DNA of 10,169 bases from Coriobacteriaceae bacterium (GTDB lineage Bacteria; Actinomycetota; Coriobacteriia; Anaerosomatales; SLCP01), in contig PWVH01000009.1 of NCBI GenBank assembly GCA_003563465.1, forward strand, positions 1 to 10,169. Direction: 5' to 3'. Position numbers and translations under genes: made by a program. Shown one piece after another: positions 1-4,646 of this stretch. A model generated the notes under the pieces. That model was not told the origin of the DNA and made no database searches. It worked only from the letters and a program-made list of their open reading frames with translations. How positions within the stretch are numbered: the stretch's first letter is position 1; each line of letters begins with the position of its first letter.

Positions 1-83
1 CGAGCGAGGCCTCACTACTGCCCAACCGCCGGATCGCGGCGCCCCAAACGCAAGACCGAATCCTGAGATCGAACCGGCCCGAA

Positions 84-458
84 TCAGCCCTGTCTGTCTC
101 TTCCTGGACCGGAAGCTCTCTTCAAGAACGCGGCTGCGGAGTCGCGATCCTCGAAGATGTTCATCCCGCGATCGATTCGGGCGGTCTCGATCAGCCGTCT
201 TACGTGTTTCTCACAGCATACGACCGCAAGTGCGCCTCCCCGAGAGGTCAACGCCCGGTCGATTTTAATCAGCACGCCGATCGGACCCGCCTCAGCATAG
301 CTGACGTCAAGAAGATCGATCATCAATCGATGACCTGAAGATTCGGCCGCCTTGAGAGCGGTCGCTTCGAACTCGGGACAAGCGGCGAGGTCGAGTTCGC
401 CGGCTACGTATATGATTGCAACACCTTCATACTCCGTGATGCGCGTGCTGCACGTCAT
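84..458 (-). CDS. Stand-alone STAS-domain protein (anti-sigma factor antagonist-like) without the phosphorylatable serine
   Basis: A 124-residue single STAS domain of the SpoIIAA/RsbV type. Visible family features are the N-terminal strand pair, the segment VAGELDLAACPEF at about 18-30, and the strand-loop-helix MIDLLDVSYAEAGPIGVL at about 46-63. In SpoIIAA/RsbV the loop reads D-S-S-G and the second serine is phosphorylated by the partner kinase. Here the aligned residues are E56-A57-G58-P59, so no phosphoacceptor exists at that site. The ATG at 458 is preferred over the upstream in-frame ATG at 503, because an AAAGG Shine-Dalgarno lies about 8 nt upstream of it, the STAS fold begins right after it, and a sigma-B-like promoter overlaps the longer start. 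The expected role is to bind an RsbW-like anti-sigma factor or another STAS partner. Loss of the serine suggests it would stay unphosphorylated and active, or serve only as a scaffold. Family assignment is confident; partner and role are inferred. Confidence 0.8.
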   Translation of the reverse strand: MTCSTRITEYEGVAIIYVAGELDLAACPEFEATALKAAESSGHRLMIDLLDVSYAEAGPIGVLIKIDRALTSRGGALAVVCCEKHVRRLIETARIDRGMNIFEDRDSAAAFLKRASGPGRDRQG

Positions 459-484
459 CTGAGTCGCCTTTCGCGGTCCGAAGG

Positions 485-508
485 ATACCCCTACGGCCCA
501 CATCCAAC
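485..508 (-). promoter_or_regulatory. Candidate sigma-B/sigma-F type promoter of the STAS gene
   Basis: On the minus strand GTTGGA (503-508) is followed after exactly 12 nt by GGGTAT (485-490). The Bacillus/Listeria sigma-B consensus is GTTTAA-N12-15-GGGTAT, so the -10 box is a full match and the -35 box a partial one. Transcription would begin near 478, about 20 nt before the ATG at 458, leaving room for the AAAGG ribosome site. Pattern match only. Confidence 0.5.
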
Positions 509-708
509 TGCGCCGTTGACGCCTCTACCACGAACGCCTGCAGCGGGCCCCTGTCGCGGGTCAGCGAATACCGTACCGAACTTCTAACAGCACGAAGACT
601 CGTTCGGAGTCCCAGAGATCGACCACTTGCAAGCCCTACCGTCTATCACGTGATTACGCCGTTTGTCGGAATCCGGCTGCTTACGGCGTCTCGTGTGTAA
701 GGAATCTC
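509..708. other. Non-coding intergenic stretch with a long-loop inverted repeat
   Basis: No convincing gene is seen here. The only structure noted is an inverted repeat, ACGCCGT at 656-662 with ACGGCGT at 683-689, separated by 20 nt. It lies upstream of the peptide gene's candidate promoter and could be a regulator site or an RNA stem. The remainder shows no recognisable element. Confidence 0.35.
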
Positions 709-732
709 GTTTACCAGCGTTCTTACGAGTAT
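709..732 (+). promoter_or_regulatory. Candidate sigma-B/sigma-F type promoter of the small secreted peptide gene
   Basis: GTTTAC (709-714), a 12-nt spacer, then GAGTAT (727-732), against the sigma-B consensus GTTTAA-N12-15-GGGTAT. Ten of twelve box positions match. The -10 box is GAGTAT, so one G of the GGG is replaced. A start near 740 gives a leader of about 40 nt before the ATG at 780. A sigma-70 reading through TATACA (730-735) has no -35 hexamer at 16-18 nt. Spacing and box type mirror the divergent STAS gene promoter. Confidence 0.5.
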
Positions 733-779
733 ACATCGAATGCACCCTGCGCGAATCGTTCGATGAGAGGAGGCGAGTC

Positions 780-935
780 ATGAGGAAGCTAGCAGGTATC
801 GTCAGTGTGGCAGTTGCTCTAGTGTTCGGTTCAGTGAGCACCGCCTTCGCCAGCCCCGTTGCGCATATCGTTCTTGAAGTGAGCAAGATGCCCCCCTGTG
901 TGGTTGATCTGATTGTCCCGCTCATCCATCGATAG
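780..935 (+). CDS. Small secreted peptide of unknown function (51-residue precursor)
   Basis: I do not recognise this protein. The precursor begins MRK, followed by a hydrophobic stretch of about 17 residues (LAGIVSVAVALVFGSVS) and the signal-peptidase I-like site TAFA/SP, predicting cleavage after A24. The mature product would be about 27 residues (25-51), with one cysteine (C40), two adjacent prolines before it and a hydrophobic tail ending IVPLIHR. The start at 780 is well supported by AGGAGG at 768-773 with 6-nt spacing; an upstream ATG at 663 in the same frame has no comparable site and would bury the signal peptide. The gene has its own candidate sigma-B-like promoter (709-732) and a strong terminator 22 nt after the stop, so it is a self-contained unit. 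Possible roles include a signalling peptide, a membrane-active peptide or a cell-envelope stress peptide; the sequence does not decide. A single cysteine excludes an intramolecular disulfide. Confidence 0.65.
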   Translation: MRKLAGIVSVAVALVFGSVSTAFASPVAHIVLEVSKMPPCVVDLIVPLIHR

Positions 936-957
936 CGGTAATCTGCGCATGATGCTC

Positions 958-990
958 AGAGGCCCCGACATCTCCTGTCGGGGCCTCTTC
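958..990 (+). terminator. Intrinsic terminator after the small peptide gene
   Basis: A perfect 13-bp stem (958-970 with 976-988) closes a 5-nt loop (971-975) and is followed by a short T-containing tail, TCTTC. It begins 22 nt after the peptide stop codon. Read on the minus strand, the same hairpin lies just after tRNA-Val and may help end that transcript, though no T-run follows in that direction. Confidence 0.85.
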
Positions 991-996
991 AGTCGC

Positions 997-1071
997 TGGT
1001 GGGCGCTAGAGGATTTGAACCTCTGACCCCTTCCGCGTCAAGGAAGTGCTCTCCCCCTGAGCTAAGCGCCC
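997..1071 (-). tRNA. tRNA-Val(GAC)
   Basis: Read on the minus strand, the 7-bp acceptor stem GGGCGCT pairs with AGCGCCC. The D-arm is GCTC/GAGC, and the anticodon stem CTTCC/GGAAG encloses the loop TTGACGC, giving anticodon GAC (1037-1039). The T-arm is AGAGG-TTCAAAT-CCTCT, the discriminator base is A, and CCA is encoded (997-999). The body is 72 nt plus CCA. It lies antiparallel to the two tRNA genes that follow. Confidence 0.97.
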
Positions 1072-1101
1072 ATGTAGCTGCGATACCGAGCAGCGAGGCA
1101 C

Positions 1102-1110
1102 ATTGTACCA
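1102..1110 (-). promoter_or_regulatory. Extended -10 promoter for tRNA-Val
   Basis: On the minus strand TGG-TACAAT matches the extended -10 consensus TGn-TATAAT with one mismatch in the hexamer. It would start transcription about 24 nt before the mature 5' end of tRNA-Val. The -35 region at 17 nt (GTGGCG) is poor, which the extended -10 would compensate for. Confidence 0.55.
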
Positions 1111-1227
1111 ACTACCACGGTTCCCGCCACCCCCCTCGCCCGACACCATTGCGAGACAGTCCGGTCGCTTGGAAGGTCGCCTCTCGGCAGGGCCCCGATG
1201 CAGGGAAGACAGTGTGCGTTCGCTTCC

Positions 1228-1256
1228 TTGCCTCGCCGTAACACGCTTGGTAGACT
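1228..1256 (+). promoter_or_regulatory. Sigma-70-type promoter for tRNA-Gly and tRNA-Cys
   Basis: TTGCCT (1228-1233), a 17-nt spacer, then TAGACT (1251-1256); each box matches four of six consensus positions. It predicts a start near 1263, only about 5 nt before mature tRNA-Gly. No clear independent promoter is seen before tRNA-Cys, so the pair is probably one transcript. Confidence 0.65.
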
Positions 1257-1267
1257 ACCCCTTGCGC

Positions 1268-1342
1268 GCGGACGTAGTTCAGTGGTAGAACACCACCTTG
1301 CCAAGGTGGGGGTCGAGGGTTCGAATCCCTTCGTCCGCTCCA
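1268..1342 (+). tRNA. tRNA-Gly(GCC)
   Basis: The acceptor stem is GCGGACG/CGTCCGC. The anticodon stem CCACC/GGTGG encloses the loop TTGCCAA with anticodon GCC at 1300-1302. The T-arm is GAGGG-TTCGAAT-CCCTT, the discriminator is T, and CCA is encoded (1340-1342). All cloverleaf arms are intact and the body is 72 nt. Confidence 0.97.
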
Positions 1343-1437
1343 TCGATTCAATCCGAAGGCCGGTCCTAGAGGCTTCATCGCGGCCCACTTGGCCGGCTTT
1401 CGCTTCATAACCGGTGCCGCGTTCGGCGCCATAATAA

Positions 1438-1511
1438 GGCGACGTGGCCAAGTGGCAAGGCAGGGGCCTGCAAAGCCCTTATCCCCGGTTCGAATCCGGG
1501 CGTCGCCTCCA
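1438..1511 (+). tRNA. tRNA-Cys(GCA)
   Basis: The acceptor stem is GGCGACG/CGTCGCC. The anticodon stem GGGGC/GCCCT (one G-U pair) encloses the loop CTGCAAA with anticodon GCA. The T-arm is CCCGG-TTCGAAT-CCGGG, the discriminator is T, and CCA is encoded (1509-1511). The gene lies 95 nt after tRNA-Gly and is probably cotranscribed with it. Confidence 0.97.
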
Positions 1512-1522
1512 TAAACTCACCG

Positions 1523-1560
1523 AGGGGCCGCCCGTATGGGCGGTCCTTGGTCGTTGTCTC
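1523..1560 (+). terminator. Intrinsic terminator after tRNA-Cys
   Basis: A GC-rich 9-bp stem (1525-1533 with 1538-1546, one G-U pair) with tetraloop GTAT is extendable by A-T and G-U pairs at its base. It is followed by a T-rich tail (TTGGTCGTTGTCT) and begins 12-14 nt after the encoded CCA. Confidence 0.75.
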
Positions 1561-1570
1561 AAGGTGATTC

Positions 1571-1598
1571 GAAGTAGCCCCGCCGAAGTAGCCCCGCC
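1571..1598. repeat. Perfect 14-bp tandem duplication
   Basis: GAAGTAGCCCCGCC occurs twice head to tail (1571-1584 and 1585-1598) with no mismatch. It lies between the tRNA terminator and the stop codon of the small minus-strand gene. Most likely a replication-slippage duplication; no function is evident. Confidence 0.9.
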
Positions 1599-1605
1599 GC
1601 AAACC

Positions 1606-1758
1606 TTAGGCCGAGTACTTCAGCTCGATTCGCCGAGACTGTTCCAGCCTAAACAGGCTTCTTTCGACATCACCGGGATCCGGAATGTTCTCGAGCGCCC
1701 ACTTGACGATCTCGATGGGCACCAGCGGGAAGCGCTTGCGCGCCTGCGACAGGGTCAT
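1606..1758 (-). CDS. Small protein of unknown function (50 residues)
   Basis: I do not recognise the family. The protein begins MTLSQARKRFPLVPIEIVKW and is charged, without a signal peptide or membrane segment. Two amphipathic helical stretches seem likely, around residues 3-24 and 30-43, separated by a helix break at IPDPGDVE. The start at 1758 is chosen because GGAGGT (1766-1771) lies 7 nt upstream of this ATG. Longer in-frame starts would run through a repetitive leader that translates to low-complexity Ser/Arg sequence. A good sigma-70-like promoter (1847-1876) points into the gene and implies a leader of about 80 nt. It is transcribed divergently from the glycosyltransferase. A small cytosolic regulator or adaptor is possible but nothing in the sequence proves it. 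Confidence 0.6.
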   Translation of the reverse strand: MTLSQARKRFPLVPIEIVKWALENIPDPGDVERSLFRLEQSRRIELKYSA

Positions 1759-1774
1759 GGTTGCTACCTCCATG

Positions 1775-1804
1775 CTACGACAGTGACTACGATTGCTGCT
1801 ACGA
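1775..1804 (-). repeat. Three direct TCGTAG repeats with 12-nt period in the small gene's leader
   Basis: On the plus strand CTACGA occurs at 1775-1780, 1787-1792 and 1799-1804, exactly 12 nt apart. Read on the minus strand these are TCGTAG direct repeats in the untranslated leader, the last ending 3 nt before the GGAGGT ribosome site. They could be a protein-binding array on DNA or RNA; no known operator is recognised. Confidence 0.6.
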
Positions 1805-1846
1805 CTACTGCGACACATGCTGCGCTGGTACGACCCTACGCGCACT

Positions 1847-1876
1847 AGTATCCTGCTGAATGGATACACCCGTCAA
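1847..1876 (-). promoter_or_regulatory. Sigma-70-like promoter with embedded inverted repeat
   Basis: On the minus strand TTGACG (1871-1876) is followed after 18 nt by GATACT (1847-1852), five and four of six consensus matches. It drives the 50-residue protein gene. A perfect inverted repeat, GTATCC (1848-1853) with GGATAC (1862-1867), separated by 8 nt, covers the -10 box and spacer, which is where a dimeric repressor would bind. The same stretch is immediately upstream of the divergent glycosyltransferase gene. Confidence 0.55.
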
Positions 1877-1896
1877 GTCGAGGAACACCACGCATC

Positions 1897-3105
1897 ATGC
1901 GCATAGGCTATTTCACCGACACGTACACCCCGCAGATTAACGGCGTGGTCACGTCCATGCGCCTCTTCAAGCGGGCACTCGAAGCGCGTGGGCACGAACT
2001 CTACGTGTTTGCTCCGCAACCGGAACACCACGATGACGGTGACATGACGGTTCGTTTCCCTTCCGTCCCGTTCGTCTTCCAGCGTGAGATGCGCATGGCG
2101 GCGCCCTTATCGATCTCCGCCTTACGAACGCTCGATACGATCGGCTTAGACGTCATACACTCTCACGACCCTTTCAGCATCGGACTCTTCGGTCTCAGCT
2201 ACGCCCGTCGCCGCAAGATTACCCATGTGCACACCTATCACACGCTCTATCCGGAGTACGTGCACTACATTTGGGAGACGAAAATCACCAAGCAGCTGGC
2301 AAGGCGTCTGTCGCGTGAGTTTTGCAACGCATGCGACTCGATCGTGGCCCCATCCACCAAGATCCAGCTTTGCCTGACGGAGTGGGGTGTGAACGTCCCG
2401 ATAGAGGTGATAGCGACAGGCATCGATGTCGAGCGCTACGCAAAACGCGACGACGTGAAAACCAAGAACCTTCGCGAGCGGCTAGCTATCTCGACCGGCG
2501 ATCGTGTGCTGCTGTTCGTCGGACGTCTAGGCCGAGAGAAGAACATCGAGATGCTGCTGCACTCGCTCACGCTGCTGAGCGAATCGCGCGCATTGCTGCT
2601 GATCGTAGGCGACGGGCCCCATCGGCCCGAACTCGAAGCTCTCGTGTCTCAACTCGGCCTTCAGGAGCGAGTGCGCTTCGCCGGCTACCTGCAACGCGAC
2701 GACGTCATAGCCGCTTATCAACTTTCGACCTTGCTGGCGTTCGCCTCTACCAGCGAGACGCAGGGGCTCGTCATCGGCGAGGCGATGGCCACTGGCTTAC
2801 CCGTGGTAGCAGTAGAAGACCACGCGGTCGAGGACTTCGTGGTCGACGGACGCACGGGCTATGTGGTACCCGAGAGGGCTGTGGATCTCGCAGTAGCGAT
2901 CGACCGGCTCCTCGACGACGATATTGAGCGCGCGGCCTTCTCGGACGCATCGCGCCTGAGAGCTGAAGTCTTTGCCATCGAACGCCAAGCAGAACAGCTA
3001 GAAAACCACTACCAGCGCTCGATCGAATCCTTCGCGCCGTCTCGCCCTCTTACGCGGCGCCCCACGCTTCCACGCCCCAGGAAGAACACCGGGCTGCACG
3101 GGTAA
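1897..3105 (+). CDS. GT4-family (GT-B fold) glycosyltransferase, probably glycolipid-forming
   Basis: A 402-residue retaining glycosyltransferase of CAZy family GT4. The N-terminal acceptor domain opens MRIGYFTDTYTPQINGVVTS, the signature of the diacylglycerol glucosyltransferase/phosphatidylinositol mannosyltransferase-like group, followed by HSHDPFSIG (88-96) and the HTYHT stretch (112-116). The C-terminal nucleotide-sugar domain has VGRLGREKN (208-216, R210 and K215 for diphosphate), VGDGP (237-241), and the EX7E motif E287-E295 in SETQGLVIGEAMATGLP. No membrane segment is present. A basic, proline-rich tail (about 382-397) fits peripheral attachment to an acidic membrane. The start is fixed by the conserved N-terminus; only a weak GAGGA lies 12 nt upstream. 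Likely product is a membrane glycolipid or lipoglycan precursor, with UDP-glucose or GDP-mannose as donor; sequence alone does not settle donor or acceptor. It converges on the UbiX gene, with 42 nt and no clear terminator between. Confidence 0.88.
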   Translation: MRIGYFTDTYTPQINGVVTSMRLFKRALEARGHELYVFAPQPEHHDDGDMTVRFPSVPFVFQREMRMAAPLSISALRTLDTIGLDVIHSHDPFSIGLFGLSYARRRKITHVHTYHTLYPEYVHYIWETKITKQLARRLSREFCNACDSIVAPSTKIQLCLTEWGVNVPIEVIATGIDVERYAKRDDVKTKNLRERLAISTGDRVLLFVGRLGREKNIEMLLHSLTLLSESRALLLIVGDGPHRPELEALVSQLGLQERVRFAGYLQRDDVIAAYQLSTLLAFASTSETQGLVIGEAMATGLPVVAVEDHAVEDFVVDGRTGYVVPERAVDLAVAIDRLLDDDIERAAFSDASRLRAEVFAIERQAEQLENHYQRSIESFAPSRPLTRRPTLPRPRKNTGLHG

Positions 3106-3147
3106 GGGTGAAGTCACAACCCGCACTGCAGGCTGGTTCGGCGAAAC

Positions 3148-3744
3148 CTACTCTCCCCATCGTTTGTAGAGCTCGTGCTCCACGCCAAGAAGATCGAGCA
3201 CCTTGCCCACTACGAAGTTCACCTGGTCGTCAAGGGTCCGCGGATGGTGATAGAAGGCGGGCATGGCCGGAGCTATCGCTGCTCCTGCTTCGGCCAATGC
3301 TACGAGATTCCTCAGGTGCACCAAGGAGAGGGGCGTCTCGCGCGGCATCAGGATTAGAGGGCGACGCTCCTTCAACGCTACGTCGGCAGCCCGCTCGCAC
3401 AGGTTCGACGCGATTCCCCTTGCGACACTCGCACAGAACCCCATTGAGGCTGGAGCTACGACCATAGCATCGACGGGATACGATCCCGAGGCGATCGGGT
3501 CGAAAAGGTCCCCTGGGCGCGCGACACGCAGACGTGAGTCAGCTGGAAGCTCCAGAAACCGCAGCAGTTTGCCCTCGGCATCCTCGGCTGGAAGCTGGAG
3601 CTGCAGCTCGAAGGCGAGTATTTCGGCCGCCGTCGGAGTGATGACCAGAACGACCTCTTGATCGCCTGCCAGCAGTCTTTCGGCCAGCCGCATTCCGTAC
3701 ACGCTTCCTGAAGCTCCAGTGATAGCGACGATGTAGCGTCCCAT
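3148..3744 (-). CDS. ubiX: UbiX-family flavin prenyltransferase
   Basis: A 198-residue UbiX/Pad1 homologue of full family length. It joins dimethylallyl phosphate to FMN to give prenylated FMN, the cofactor of UbiD decarboxylases. Visible features are the FMN-binding Rossmann loop GASGSVYGM (10-18), the stretch APASMGFCASVARGIASNL (98-116), the phosphate-contacting segment ERRPLILMPRETPLS (126-140) with conserved R135/E136, and the C-terminal PAMPAFYHHP (159-168) with the substrate-closing tyrosine. The start at 3744 is preferred to an ATG 9 nt upstream, because GAGGAG (3754-3759) then sits at 9-nt spacing instead of abutting the start. It is the last gene of the cluster, 22 nt after the prenyltransferase, and serves the UbiD homologue two genes upstream. 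Confidence 0.95.
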   Translation of the reverse strand: MGRYIVAITGASGSVYGMRLAERLLAGDQEVVLVITPTAAEILAFELQLQLPAEDAEGKLLRFLELPADSRLRVARPGDLFDPIASGSYPVDAMVVAPASMGFCASVARGIASNLCERAADVALKERRPLILMPRETPLSLVHLRNLVALAEAGAAIAPAMPAFYHHPRTLDDQVNFVVGKVLDLLGVEHELYKRWGE

Positions 3745-3766
3745 ACGTCTCATCTCCTCGGCAAAC

Positions 3767-4618
3767 TTAAGCGCCGATCAGGCGGTCGGCGAGCACACCA
3801 GCAAGAATCACGATAGCGATGATGCCGTTGAAGGTGAAGAACGCGGCGTCTACGCGTGTCAGATCGGTCGGTGAGACGATTGCGTTCTCATAGGCCAGAA
3901 GCACAGCGGCGACGACGATTCCCAGGTAGAACGGAAAACCAGTCGGCACGAACAGGCCCGCCGCGATGAAGAACGCCACCGCCGCCGCGTGGAGGACGCG
4001 TGTCATCATCAAAGCGCGACCTATGCCGAAGTCGGCAGGCACGCTGTGGATGCCGTCGCGCACGTCGCATTCATAGTCCATCGTCGCGTATATGATGTCG
4101 AAGCCCGCAGTCCAAAGCAGTACCGCTACTCCGAAAGCCCAAGGTGAAGGGTGTGTGAGACTTCCGGTCAGCGCCACCCACGCCCCGACGGGCGCAAGGC
4201 CAAGGCACATACCAAGCCAGTAGTGGCAAAGCCATGTGAAACGCTTCGTATACGGATAGATCACGAACGCCGCAAGCACTATGGGCCAGAGCCATCGCGT
4301 CAGCGGATGCAGCTGCCAGACGGCCGCAAGGAACGCAACCAGCATGATCGCAGCGAACGTCCACAATTCACCCGCCTTGATGAGTCCGGCTGGCACGGCT
4401 CGGCTCGCGGTCCGAGGATTGCGTGAGTCGATCTCCTTGTCTACAGCCCGGTTGACCGCGAAGGCGAACGCACGTGCCCCTATCATCGCGATGGTGATCC
4501 AGATCACTTCACCGAGCGAGGGCCAGCGAGAGATGGTGGCTGCTCCGTACAGCGCACCGATATAGGCATACGGAAGAGCAAAGACACTGTGCTCGAAGCG
4601 CACCAGGTCGAGCAACAT
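3767..4618 (-). CDS. mqnP: UbiA-family polyprenyltransferase, MqnP-like (menaquinone biosynthesis)
   Basis: A 283-residue integral membrane prenyltransferase with about eight or nine hydrophobic helices. Both Asp-rich UbiA motifs are intact: NRAVDKEIDSRNPRT (56-70; N56, D60, D64, N67) and MDYECDVRDGIHSVP (180-194; D181, D185). These bind magnesium and the polyprenyl diphosphate. It transfers a polyprenyl chain to an aromatic acid. The N-terminus LVRFEHSVFALPYAYIGAL and the neighbours favour the futalosine-pathway enzyme that prenylates a dihydroxynaphthoate, rather than 4-hydroxybenzoate, but that is inference from family and context. The ATG at 4618 is 28 nt after the UbiD stop and gives the normal family length. 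No good Shine-Dalgarno is seen, so translation may be coupled to ubiD. Longer starts up to 4717 would overlap ubiD and add a non-hydrophobic extension. Confidence 0.85.
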   Translation of the reverse strand: MLLDLVRFEHSVFALPYAYIGALYGAATISRWPSLGEVIWITIAMIGARAFAFAVNRAVDKEIDSRNPRTASRAVPAGLIKAGELWTFAAIMLVAFLAAVWQLHPLTRWLWPIVLAAFVIYPYTKRFTWLCHYWLGMCLGLAPVGAWVALTGSLTHPSPWAFGVAVLLWTAGFDIIYATMDYECDVRDGIHSVPADFGIGRALMMTRVLHAAAVAFFIAAGLFVPTGFPFYLGIVVAAVLLAYENAIVSPTDLTRVDAAFFTFNGIIAIVILAGVLADRLIGA

Positions 4619-4646
4619 GCGCGTTTTGTTCGCGATGACCCCGGCG

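Noticed and set aside
27..41. Small hairpin CGCCG-GATCG-CGGCG as terminator of the STAS gene
   Set aside because: The stem is only 5 bp and no T-run follows on the minus strand.
1..66. Possible 3' end of a convergent plus-strand gene ending TGA at 64-66
   Set aside because: Only about 21 codons are visible, with a basic Arg/Lys-rich translation. It is too short to distinguish from chance, so no gene is called; otherwise nothing is seen in 1-83.
663..779. N-terminal extension of the small peptide frame back to the ATG at 663
   Set aside because: It has no ribosome site comparable to AGGAGG at 768-773, would place the signal peptide internally, and overlaps the candidate promoter.
584..925. 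113-residue open frame on the minus strand
   Set aside because: It runs antisense through the peptide gene and its promoter, has low-complexity basic composition and no recognisable domain or ribosome site.
1429..1436. Separate promoter (CATAAT) for tRNA-Cys
   Set aside because: The -10-like sequence abuts the mature tRNA 5' end and would place the start inside the tRNA; cotranscription with tRNA-Gly is simpler.
999..1602. Several overlapping open frames on both strands
   Set aside because: They cross the three tRNA genes and their terminator. Translations such as GARGFEPLTP and RFESGRRLH are the well-known spurious products of tRNA sequence.
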